DNA of 7,676 nucleotides. Origin: Pseudomonadota bacterium (GTDB lineage: Bacteria; Pseudomonadota; Gammaproteobacteria; Burkholderiales; Burkholderiaceae_D). The position numbers were made by a program, and so were the translations under genes. Within the stretch, counting starts at the first letter, position 1; each line of letters starts with the position of its first letter. The stretch is taken from NCBI GenBank assembly GCA_023409175.1, contig JAEYIG010000179.1, positions 1-7,676 of the forward strand, written 5' to 3'. This document shows positions 1 through 5,810 of the stretch, piece after piece. The notes under the pieces are model-generated. The model made no database searches. It was not told the origin of the DNA and saw only the letters and a list, made by a program, of their open reading frames with translations.

Positions 1-368
1 TTGAGGACAACAGCTTTTCGCAGGTATGTTCGATTACCGCCCTGTGTTTCACTCCCGACTGGAAAAAGGCGCTGGCCGAAGCGGTAAGGGTTGCACAAAA
101 AAGGGTCGTCATCGGCCTTCTGAACAGAAACAGCCTGTTGTGGCTGGAAAAAGGGCGCAAAAAGGGAACTGCATATGACGGGGCGGAATGGATTACGCCG
201 GATGAACTCTCCGAAGTGGCAAAAGGGCTTCCGCTTGCGGATATCCATATCGAAACGGGGATTTTCCTTCCATCAGGATCTTTACTCGCGCAACTGGCTG
301 AAGAGATAATGGGTCACCAGTTTCCGTGGGGGTCTTTTCTGCTGATGTCGGCGACAGTTATTTCCTGA
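1..368 (+). CDS. Class I SAM-dependent methyltransferase, C-terminal part (5' end outside window)
   Basis: The open frame is read from base 3 to the TGA at 366-368 and gives 121 residues; the N-terminus, with the SAM-binding glycine motif, lies upstream of the window. The visible part starts in the late Rossmann strands: a segment reading FSQVCSITALCFTPDW, then a helix (KKALAEAVRVAQKR) and a hydrophobic strand (VVIGLLNRNSLLWLEKG). This is the usual order of strand 4, helix and strand 5 in Methyltransf_11-type enzymes. The tail FPWGSFLLMSA is a typical last strand. From family knowledge it would move a methyl group from SAM to a small molecule in the cytoplasm; the substrate cannot be read here. 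It is convergent with the TDT transporter gene, 107 bases away. I see no strong intrinsic terminator in that gap. Confidence 0.8.
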   Translation, partial: EDNSFSQVCSITALCFTPDWKKALAEAVRVAQKRVVIGLLNRNSLLWLEKGRKKGTAYDGAEWITPDELSEVAKGLPLADIHIETGIFLPSGSLLAQLAEEIMGHQFPWGSFLLMSATVIS

Positions 369-475
369 GCCAGCTTCGCTTACTGGTAAAACAGACGAAA
401 CGGACAGAAAATACGTTTGTTCTTCTGCCTGTTTCAGCCTGGACGACGGTTTTCGTTATGCATTCGTCATTTGTC

Positions 476-1453
476 TCATTTCGCAATGTTCTGGCTGACG
501 TGCACTCTGTGCGGCAGGAGATAGTTGTGAATGAAGCGGATGGATACATATCCTATAATCACCGTTGCTATCACGGCCTGAGCCATTGCCAGAATCTGCA
601 GCTGGCTCGTATATACGGATGACTGCGGATACTGGCTGACAAGATTCACCATTTTGTACAGTGCTGTCGCGCCGATTGCCATCGGAAAGGTAAATGCCGA
701 ATAACCGGGGGAAAAAGGCAATCTCATCAAATGGAAAAATGCGAAATAAATAACCAGCGTCATCAACAGGGCGATACCGAGCAGTACCGAGCAGATCAGC
801 AGAGAAGGTTCTTTTACGACAGTCAGGTAACCGGCGAGAGACAGACTGGCAGGTGCGGCCATGATCGCAATGGTCGGTTTTGCCGAGTCAGGTATTTCGC
901 TCTTGAAAATCAGGCGGTAAACCATCAATGGAAGCATAATCAGGTAGCTAAGCATTCCGATCGCCAGCAGGATCAGGGCAAATTTTGAGTAACCGAGACC
1001 TGGCCACGTCACGTCCGCAACGATGATGCCTACTGGTGGAACGAACCAGCTCGGTACCATATGGTGCATTTTAAGGTCTTTCGCACGGTAATAAATGAAA
1101 ATGGCCAGTGCGACAAGATGGATACCGACGGCTCCCAGCCAGAGTAGCTGTCCGATTTCGGGGAAATAATTCCCCAGGGCTTTCGAAATCACCATGACAG
1201 TCATGGCAAACGTTGGAACGATACTACCGATGACAGGATGTTTCAGATCCTCTATAAGTGTATCAGGATGCAGAATGAAGCGAGTGATCATGATGCCAAG
1301 CAAGATCGCCGCAATCAGTGCACCGATATTCTGGCCTACGCCATGCAGTGGCAGGACATTCTCCAGACACCAGCCGATACTGGCGATACCCAGTGCCAAT
1401 CCCGCGACGGGAGTCGGCAATCCACGGATTTTTTGATGTAAGAGTCTTAACAC
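476..1453 (-). CDS. TDT family (TehA/SLAC1-like) anion transporter, ten membrane helices
   Basis: This is an inner-membrane protein of 325 residues. About ten hydrophobic segments are visible, near residues 15-30, 42-62, 75-92, 102-122, 135-148, 157-180, 193-213, 217-242, 250-272 and 286-308, matching the ten-helix TehA/SLAC1 fold. Family-type motifs include VPPVGIIVA (138-146), MAAPASLSLAGY (198-209) and FSPGYSAFTFPMAIGATAL (247-265). The start is GTG at 1451-1453, with GAGGA at 1459-1463 five bases upstream. Known TDT members move small anions: TehA is linked to tellurite resistance, fungal Ssu1 exports sulfite, Mae1 carries malate, and plant SLAC1 is an anion channel. The substrate here is not shown. 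The gene is divergent from a LysR regulator, which probably controls it. A small-anion exporter such as for sulfite is a reasonable inference, not proven. Confidence 0.88.
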   Translation of the reverse strand: MLRLLHQKIRGLPTPVAGLALGIASIGWCLENVLPLHGVGQNIGALIAAILLGIMITRFILHPDTLIEDLKHPVIGSIVPTFAMTVMVISKALGNYFPEIGQLLWLGAVGIHLVALAIFIYYRAKDLKMHHMVPSWFVPPVGIIVADVTWPGLGYSKFALILLAIGMLSYLIMLPLMVYRLIFKSEIPDSAKPTIAIMAAPASLSLAGYLTVVKEPSLLICSVLLGIALLMTLVIYFAFFHLMRLPFSPGYSAFTFPMAIGATALYKMVNLVSQYPQSSVYTSQLQILAMAQAVIATVIIGYVSIRFIHNYLLPHRVHVSQNIAK

Positions 1454-1491
1454 GTCAGTCCTCGATTTCTTTTGATGTTCCAGTAGCCGAA

Positions 1492-1497
1492 ACTATA
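1492..1497 (-). promoter_or_regulatory. Candidate -10 box of the TDT transporter promoter
   Basis: Read on the minus strand, TATAGT (five of six matches to TATAAT) lies about 40 bases upstream of the GTG start. The -35 region 17 bases further upstream (TTTTCT) is poor, as expected for a promoter needing a LysR activator. It overlaps the dyad at 1495-1509. It was assigned by eye only. Confidence 0.35.
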
Positions 1498-1509
1498 GCT
1501 TCACGTTAT
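1495..1509. promoter_or_regulatory. Candidate LysR binding site (T-N11-A) in the TDT/LysR intergenic region
   Basis: ATAGC, five bases, then GTTAT forms an imperfect dyad (four of five arm pairs). It contains T1496-N11-A1508, the core pattern of LysR-type operators. It overlaps the candidate -10 box of the transporter gene, which is compatible with regulation of that gene by the divergent LysR protein. Confidence 0.4.
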
Positions 1510-1541
1510 CATTTAGAAAATCGAATTATTTTTAACATCAG

Positions 1542-1558
1542 GTTTAGAAAAACTAAAC
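1542..1558. promoter_or_regulatory. Perfect dyad GTTTAG-N5-CTAAAC abutting the LysR start codon
   Basis: The arms at 1542-1547 and 1553-1558 are exact inverse complements around AAAAA. The dyad has the LysR geometry T1544-N11-A1556. It ends two bases before the ATG at 1560 and occupies the place where a Shine-Dalgarno would sit; none is visible. The likely role is an autoregulatory operator, or a hairpin that limits translation initiation. Confidence 0.5.
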
Positions 1559-1559
1559 G

Positions 1560-2444
1560 ATGAATGTCACTTTAAAACAGTTGTCGGTTTTCGTCGCAAC
1601 AGCCCGGCACGGCAGCATGACACAGGCGGCGGATACCCTCTATATGACCAAGGGAGCCGTTTCCCAGACGCTGGCAGAACTGGAAAACCAGCTTGGGGTG
1701 CGCCTTTTCGACCGGCAACACGCCCGGCTTCATATCAATCAGGAAGGGGAAAAGCTCCTTCCTGTCGCCGATGAACTGCTTGCGCGGATGAAGGGCGTCG
1801 GACAACTCTTTGGTAATGATAACGCAGAGTCGGGACTTCGGCTGGGTTGCACGAGAACCATCGGCAGTTATTTCCTGCCCGACATGCTCAGTGGGTTTGA
1901 CCGGGAAAACGGCTGGCTGCCTCACTCCGTGATCGCCAATACGCAGGAAATCTGCGGGATGCTGAACCGTTTCGAGATAGACGTGGCGTTGCTGGAAGGG
2001 CCTGCAACCGACCCCGATCTCATCAGCGAGACATGGCTGGAGGATGAAATGATCGTGGTGGCCGGGAAAAACCATCCCCTAGCCAAAGAAAAGACAGTTC
2101 CTTTTGAAAGGCTGAACGGGGAACGCTGGCTGCTCCGTGAGCAGGGATCGAGCAGCCGTGCCTTTTTCGACACCCATCTGGCGATGGTTCTCGATAACCC
2201 CGACGTGGCCTTGTCTCTGAATGCGTCGGACACGATCCTTTCCTGTGTCTATCACAATCTTGGGATCACATTCATTTCCAGCCGCATGCTGACGGAGCCA
2301 CTTTATGCCGGGCATTTCGTCCAGCTCCATACCGAACGGCGTTTTTTGCGCAAGTTCATGCTGTGCCGGCACCGGAACAAGTTCATTTCCCCCACACTGG
2401 CGAAATGGGTCGGGTATTGCCGGGAATGGAAGGATGTCGGCTGA
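1560..2444 (+). CDS. LysR-type transcriptional regulator, divergent from the TDT transporter
   Basis: The protein has 294 residues, the usual LysR length. The N-terminal winged helix-turn-helix covers about residues 4-61, with the recognisable run AADTLYMTKGAVSQTLAELE and then LGVRLFDR. A linker helix follows to about residue 85. The two-lobed effector-binding domain runs from about residue 92 to 290, beginning LRLGCTRTIGSYFLPDML. The ATG at 1560 gives the normal LysR N-terminus (MNVTLKQLSVFVA), but no clear Shine-Dalgarno precedes it; a perfect dyad sits there instead. By family rule it probably regulates itself and the divergent TDT transporter. The general look recalls YeiE/CysB-type regulators of anion or sulfur genes, but that resemblance is an impression. 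The gene ends 17 bases from the stop codon of the convergent aldolase gene. Confidence 0.93.
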   Translation: MNVTLKQLSVFVATARHGSMTQAADTLYMTKGAVSQTLAELENQLGVRLFDRQHARLHINQEGEKLLPVADELLARMKGVGQLFGNDNAESGLRLGCTRTIGSYFLPDMLSGFDRENGWLPHSVIANTQEICGMLNRFEIDVALLEGPATDPDLISETWLEDEMIVVAGKNHPLAKEKTVPFERLNGERWLLREQGSSSRAFFDTHLAMVLDNPDVALSLNASDTILSCVYHNLGITFISSRMLTEPLYAGHFVQLHTERRFLRKFMLCRHRNKFISPTLAKWVGYCREWKDVG

Positions 2445-2464
2445 TCCGGTTTTTGCCCGGATCA
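2442..2464. terminator. Stem-loop whose arms contain both convergent stop codons
   Basis: TGATCCGG (2442-2449), seven bases, then CCGGATCA (2457-2464) is an exact 8-bp inverted repeat. The first arm begins with the LysR TGA stop; the second ends with the complement of the aldolase TGA stop. The stem can form in RNA from either strand. No U-run follows on either side, so it is not a standard Rho-independent terminator. It may stabilise 3' ends or pause polymerase. Confidence 0.4.
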
Positions 2465-3274
2465 CCCGAGAGGCAGCCTGCAAATGCCCGCCGGGACGTT
2501 CCTGTTGCGCAACATGGCCTTGATGAGCGGCAGGGGGCTGCTGTCCTTGACGCTTTCGAGAAACGTTGACAGCACGCCGTAAAGTTCCACTGCCTTGTCA
2601 CGGTTCCCGTTCAGGTAAACATCCAGTACTGTCCTGATTTCCGATGGGAACAGGTTACCCCATACCGATGAATGGGCGTCATAGCCGGCATCCAGCTTGC
2701 CGATCATGCCGTTTTCGCCGCCCATGAAAAATGCAAACGGCTTGTCTGCCGTCTTTTTCAGTACGGAAACCTTCGTCGGGTCACCGGCTTCTTTCAGGGC
2801 GACGACAGCATCGTTTTTCGCCAGTGTCCTTATTGATTCGACGGCCAGGTCGAAACCCGTCCGGAGGGGATTGTTATAGAGCAGGACAGGTTTCCCGGCC
2901 ACGTCAATGACGGATTGTGCATAATGGAGCGCTTCTTTTTGCGACGGGCGGATGTAGGGCGGAAAACCCAGCATGATGGCAGAGACTTTAGATTGGCTTA
3001 TCGCTTTCGCCAGTTGGAGGACGTCCGTTTGCCGGATGCCTGCCACGCCGAAAAGGATCTCATGATCTGCCGGAAAATCCGCTTCTTCAAGTGTCTCCAG
3101 GAGTTCCAGTTTTTCGGCCAGTGTCAGGGAATGCTGTTCGCCGGTGGAACCGCACAATAAAAAGGAACGGACACCGTTCTCTGACAGGTGCCTGACGATT
3201 TTCAGGGTATTGCCGGGATTGAGTGTCTCGTCTTCATCAAAAGAAGTGGGAACCGCCACATTGAAATTCTGCAT
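2462..3274 (-). CDS. DapA/NAL-family Schiff-base aldolase (dihydrodipicolinate synthase-like)
   Basis: From the ATG at 3272-3274 the product has 270 residues and forms a cytoplasmic TIM barrel of the class I aldolase family. Visible active-site parts are GSTGE (42-46), the PPYIRPSQ loop (105-112), YNNPLRTG with Tyr133 and Arg138 (133-140), and the Schiff-base lysine Lys161 in VVALKEAG. Tyr133, Arg138 and Lys161 match the numbering of E. coli DapA as I remember it. An arginine here binds the keto-acid carboxylate in true DapA. The frame opens further upstream to a TTG, but the ATG gives the family N-terminus (MQNFNVAVPTSF) and lies just downstream of a TATAAT box, whereas the TTG lies upstream of it. 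Neither start has a good Shine-Dalgarno. Family members include lysine-pathway DapA, sialic acid lyase and sugar-acid aldolases, and the substrate is open. The isolated setting beside an exporter favours a catabolic paralogue. Confidence 0.9.
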   Translation of the reverse strand: MQNFNVAVPTSFDEDETLNPGNTLKIVRHLSENGVRSFLLCGSTGEQHSLTLAEKLELLETLEEADFPADHEILFGVAGIRQTDVLQLAKAISQSKVSAIMLGFPPYIRPSQKEALHYAQSVIDVAGKPVLLYNNPLRTGFDLAVESIRTLAKNDAVVALKEAGDPTKVSVLKKTADKPFAFFMGGENGMIGKLDAGYDAHSSVWGNLFPSEIRTVLDVYLNGNRDKAVELYGVLSTFLESVKDSSPLPLIKAMLRNRNVPAGICRLPLG

Positions 3275-3307
3275 TTTTGATTTACGGCCATAAGTACGAT
3301 ATCCGGG

Positions 3308-3313
3308 ATTATA
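3308..3313 (-). promoter_or_regulatory. Consensus -10 box (TATAAT) of the aldolase gene
   Basis: The minus strand reads a perfect TATAAT. Transcription would begin near 3301, giving a leader of about 27 bases to the ATG at 3274. The upstream TTG alternative at 3328 would not be transcribed from this promoter, which supports the shorter gene model. No convincing -35 is seen at 16-18 bases. Confidence 0.5.
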
Positions 3314-3361
3314 GATGGTAAATGCCAATGAAAATAATTCTGCAGCGATGGCCGATGGTCT

Positions 3362-3433
3362 GACAGGAGACGATCTGTCGTTTTTCCCTTACGGATTCCA
3401 GCCGGAAATCTGGTTTTTTCCTGACGGAAAGAG
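3362..3433 (+). other. Hairpin-rich leader upstream of the EamA exporter gene
   Basis: Three small structures lie in a row. The first is GACAG(G)/(T)CTGTC (3362-3379), followed by five T at 3381-3385. The second is CCAG-N8-CTGG (3398-3413), followed by six T at 3414-3419. The third pairs those T and CC (3414-3421) with GGAAAGAG (3426-3433) around a TGAC loop. The T-run of the second is therefore also the left arm of the third, so the two are mutually exclusive, as in attenuators. The stems are short and no known riboswitch consensus is met, so a function is only a possibility. Confidence 0.3.
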
Positions 3434-3451
3434 TAAATTAAAAGATTGTCT

Positions 3452-3457
3452 GGAGGT
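3452..3457 (+). promoter_or_regulatory. Strong Shine-Dalgarno that fixes the EamA start
   Basis: GGAGGT lies four bases before the ATG at 3462 and one base before an ATG at 3459. It shows that translation starts here, not at the ATG at 3315 that opens the same frame about 150 bases earlier. Confidence 0.85.
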
Positions 3458-3461
3458 CATG

Positions 3462-4427
3462 ATGAACCGGCGTATACCATTGGACGGCAGGGCGACCGTA
3501 TTGATGGTGCTTTTATGCATTATCTGGGGGCTGCAGCAGATAGCCCTGAAAGCGGCTGCGCCCGATATGGCACCTGTTTTGCAGATCGGCTTGCGTTCCG
3601 GTGTCGCCGCCATACTCGTCGGGTTCTTCCTCCGTTTCAAAGGCCTGTCTTTCTTGCCGGAACGGAGTGCGCTGCCTGCAGGGCTGCTCGCCGGACTGCT
3701 GTTTTCGCTGGAATACCTGCTTGCAGGGGAGGGCTTGCGCCATACCAGTGCCGCCCATATGTCGGTCATGCTCTATACGGCACCTGTTTTTGCCGCTCTC
3801 GGCCTTCATTTCCGCATTCCTGAAGAACGCCTGAACCTGATCCAGTGGGGTGGCATTGCCATCGCCTTCTTCGGTGTCGTCGTCATGTTTTACCATCCGT
3901 CTGCCGCAGGAACGGCGACCGGCAGTATCGTATGGGGTGATTTTCTGGGGATGCTCGCAGCGATGTCATGGGGAGCGACGACTGTCGTCATCCGGACTTC
4001 GAAGCTGGCGGACGTCCCTTCGGCACAGACAGTCATGATCCAGTTGCTCTGCGCGTTTGTCATCTTGCTGACGGTGACGGCGACGACCGGCGGCATGACA
4101 TTCAATCCGTCTGGCATCCTCTGGGTTAGTCTCGGCTATCAGACCGTCATCGTCTGTTTTTTCAGCTTCCTGATCTGGTTCTGGCTGCTGCGGGTGTATC
4201 TGGCTTCACGGCTTGGCGTCCTTTCCTTCCTGACACCTGTTTTTGGTGTCATTTTCGGCGTCGTTTTGCTGGATGAAACCATTGACGCCAGGTTCATTGC
4301 CGGAGCGCTTTGCATCCTGTCAGGCATCATTCTGGTCAGCGCCTGGGACATGGTGAAACGGTTTTTCAACAAATCCCCGGCCAGAACCATCCGGCCGGAT
4401 GGGGGGATAAAGAAGATGAAACCATGA
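3462..4427 (+). CDS. EamA/DMT-family transporter (drug/metabolite exporter)
   Basis: With the start placed after GGAGGT, the product has 321 residues, beginning MNRRIPLDGRATVLM. It shows two EamA repeats of about five helices each, roughly residues 13-143 and 157-295, so ten membrane segments. Typical signatures are IIWGLQQIALK (20-30) in helix 1, MLYTAPVFAALG (103-114) in helix 4, and LSFLTPVFGVIFGVVLLDE (254-272) near the end of repeat two. A basic cytoplasmic tail follows. Known relatives include exporters of amino acids and other metabolites (for example YdcZ/RhtA-like proteins); the substrate cannot be assigned. The gene is divergent from the aldolase gene with 187 bases between them, and ends 33 bases before a perfect terminator. 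The N-terminal extension in the longer frame is polar and unlike the family, and is judged non-coding. Confidence 0.93.
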   Translation: MNRRIPLDGRATVLMVLLCIIWGLQQIALKAAAPDMAPVLQIGLRSGVAAILVGFFLRFKGLSFLPERSALPAGLLAGLLFSLEYLLAGEGLRHTSAAHMSVMLYTAPVFAALGLHFRIPEERLNLIQWGGIAIAFFGVVVMFYHPSAAGTATGSIVWGDFLGMLAAMSWGATTVVIRTSKLADVPSAQTVMIQLLCAFVILLTVTATTGGMTFNPSGILWVSLGYQTVIVCFFSFLIWFWLLRVYLASRLGVLSFLTPVFGVIFGVVLLDETIDARFIAGALCILSGIILVSAWDMVKRFFNKSPARTIRPDGGIKKMKP

Positions 4428-4460
4428 ATTCACAGATAGGATGTTTTTTCGGTTGACAAT

Positions 4461-4490
4461 AAAAAATGCGCGGGAATTCGCGCATTTTTT
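4461..4490. terminator. Perfect bidirectional intrinsic terminator
   Basis: The arms at 4461-4472 (AAAAAATGCGCG) and 4479-4490 (CGCGCATTTTTT) are exact complements around a six-base loop. The GC core is followed by six U in RNA from either strand. It serves the EamA gene from the left and the hydrolase gene, whose stop is at 4507, from the right. Confidence 0.93.
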
Positions 4491-4506
4491 CATCAGCTTA
4501 TCAATT

Positions 4507-5562
4507 TTATTCAAGGTTTTGCCTGAAGAAAGAAACCAGCTTGTCAAAGGGGATGACATCCACCCGGTCGTACAGATCGACGTGTCCGGCATCCTTGACG
4601 TAGTAGAGTTCTTTCGGCTCGGCTGCGCGCTTGTAGGCATCTTCGCTGAACTCTTTCGAATGGGCCTGGTCCCCGGCAATGAAAAGCATCGGGCGTGGCG
4701 AGATCATGTCCATATCGTTGAACGGATAGAAGTTCATGAACTTGACGTTACTCGTCAGCGTCGGGTGCGTGGTCAGTTCACGAGGCTGTCCATCGGGAAT
4801 GACTTCGCCGCGCGAAGTGCGGTAAAAATCGTAAAACTCGCGTTCGATCGGGCCGGATTTTTCGGTCAGTTCATCCACCGTACCACTGGTGTAAAGCGTC
4901 TTGCCGCCTTCAAACTCGACATAGCGCTGCTCCGCTGCCTGCGCAATGACCTGTTTTCTCTGTTCGAGTGTCTGGGAATGATTGAGCGCGTTGCGGTTGG
5001 CCTGTCCCATGTCGTACATACTAATCGTTGCGATGGCTTTCAGGCGCGGGTCGATCTTGGCGGCACTGATCGCAAAGCTGCCACTGCCGCAAATGCCGAT
5101 AACGCCAATGCGGTTGCGGTCGACAAAAGAGCGGGTTCCCAGATAATCGGCGGCGGCACTGAAATCCTCGGCATAAATTTCAGGCGAGACGGCATTGCGT
5201 GGTTCGCCACCGCTTTCGCCCCAGAAGGACAAATCGATCGCCAGAGTGACAAAACCCTGTTCCGCCATTTTAGTGGCATACAGGTTGGCACTCTGTTCTT
5301 TCACCGCACCCATCGGATGCCCGACAATGATGGCCGGGTATCTTGCGTCCTGATTTTGATTGCCGTTTTCAGGAATATAAAGGTTTCCCGTCACCTTCAT
5401 TTTGTACTGGTTTTCAAACGTCACTTTTTGCATCGTGACCCTGTCGCTTTTGTAAAAGTTATTGGCTCCACGGGACATGTCCTGAGCCGAAACCGTCGTG
5501 TTCATGATGAGCATTCCTCCCAAAATGGCTGTGATCCAGCCAGAAAATCCGAATTTGCGCAT
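4507..5562 (-). CDS. Secreted alpha/beta hydrolase, YcjY/dienelactone-hydrolase-like
   Basis: From the ATG at 5560-5562, preceded by AAGGA seven bases upstream, the product has 351 residues. It begins with a Sec signal peptide: basic MRK, a hydrophobic core to about residue 20, and a VSA cleavage site near 26, so it should be periplasmic. The hydrolase fold shows IIVGHPMG (78-85), the FWGESGGEPR loop (113-122) and the nucleophile elbow IGVIGICGSGS (152-162). In alignment with ordinary GxSxG elbows the nucleophile position is Cys158, as in dienelactone hydrolase, with Ser160 next but one. Candidate acid and base are Asp298 (IAGD) and His327 (DAGH). The substrate is unknown, perhaps an ester, lactone or peptide-like compound. 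The open frame extends 65 codons upstream, but that part is unlike the family and lacks a ribosome site. A LysR gene lies upstream on the same strand, 248 bases away, so separate transcription is likely. Confidence 0.9.
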   Translation of the reverse strand: MRKFGFSGWITAILGGMLIMNTTVSAQDMSRGANNFYKSDRVTMQKVTFENQYKMKVTGNLYIPENGNQNQDARYPAIIVGHPMGAVKEQSANLYATKMAEQGFVTLAIDLSFWGESGGEPRNAVSPEIYAEDFSAAADYLGTRSFVDRNRIGVIGICGSGSFAISAAKIDPRLKAIATISMYDMGQANRNALNHSQTLEQRKQVIAQAAEQRYVEFEGGKTLYTSGTVDELTEKSGPIEREFYDFYRTSRGEVIPDGQPRELTTHPTLTSNVKFMNFYPFNDMDMISPRPMLFIAGDQAHSKEFSEDAYKRAAEPKELYYVKDAGHVDLYDRVDVIPFDKLVSFFRQNLE

Positions 5563-5569
5563 GTCGTTT

Positions 5570-5574
5570 TCCTT
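5570..5574 (-). promoter_or_regulatory. Shine-Dalgarno that sets the hydrolase start
   Basis: AAGGA on the minus strand is seven bases from the ATG at 5562. Together with the signal peptide that begins at this ATG, it rules out the longer frame from 5757. Confidence 0.7.
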
Positions 5575-5611
5575 ATAGGCATTACGTTGGCATATGATTT
5601 GATCCGGTTTC

Positions 5612-5675
5612 AGTATAGGGAGAGGGGACAGGATTGCGTAGACACAATCTTTCCTTTTTCTTGCCTGATCCTGTC
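5612..5675 (-). promoter_or_regulatory. Candidate hydrolase promoter with nested inverted repeats
   Basis: The minus strand has a TATACT -10 box at 5612-5617, which would give a leader of about 43 bases. GATTG-N8-CAATC (5632-5649) covers the -35 area, where no good -35 hexamer is seen. Around it, GACAGGAT (5627-5634) and ATCCTGTC (5668-5675) form an exact 8-bp inverted repeat 33 bases apart. The pattern fits an activator- or repressor-controlled promoter, possibly acted on by the upstream LysR protein, but this was read by eye. Confidence 0.35.
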
Positions 5676-5810
5676 GATCGGGAAAGTTTTTGTCTGGAGC
5701 AGAGGCTTGTAACGGATAGGGGAGAAGCTGGAATGAGATATATGACAGACCACTCACACGAAGCTATTCATAAAAATTGGGATGGTCAGGCCTGAACAGT
5801 TCCTGCCGGT

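Noticed and set aside
369..475. Terminator between the convergent methyltransferase and TDT genes
   Set aside because: Only 4-5 bp pairings such as AAACG/CGTTT with long loops are found, with no stem followed by a T-run on either strand.
3370..3427. ACGA and ACGG tetrads in the EamA leader, recalling the paired hairpins of a guanidine-II (mini-ykkC) riboswitch
   Set aside because: Only the first lies in a hairpin loop, and there the loop is six bases. The ACGG copies at 3391 and 3424 do not sit as tetraloops in matching stems.
3315..3461. N-terminal extension of the EamA protein
   Set aside because: It is polar, unlike the family, without a ribosome site, and a strong GGAGGT sits just before the ATG at 3462.
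4441..5712. Long plus-strand open frame opposite the hydrolase gene
   Set aside because: It is the antisense shadow of a well-supported gene, starts before the terminator hairpin, and its translation shows no recognisable domain.
5563..5757. N-terminal extension of the hydrolase
   Set aside because: It would bury the signal peptide inside the protein and overlaps the likely promoter; the ATG at 5562 has AAGGA.
5772..5807. Intrinsic terminator after the second LysR gene
   Set aside because: GGCAGG can pair with CCTGACC only with a bulge and an 11-base loop, and the T5 run starts seven bases after the stem. Too weak to call.
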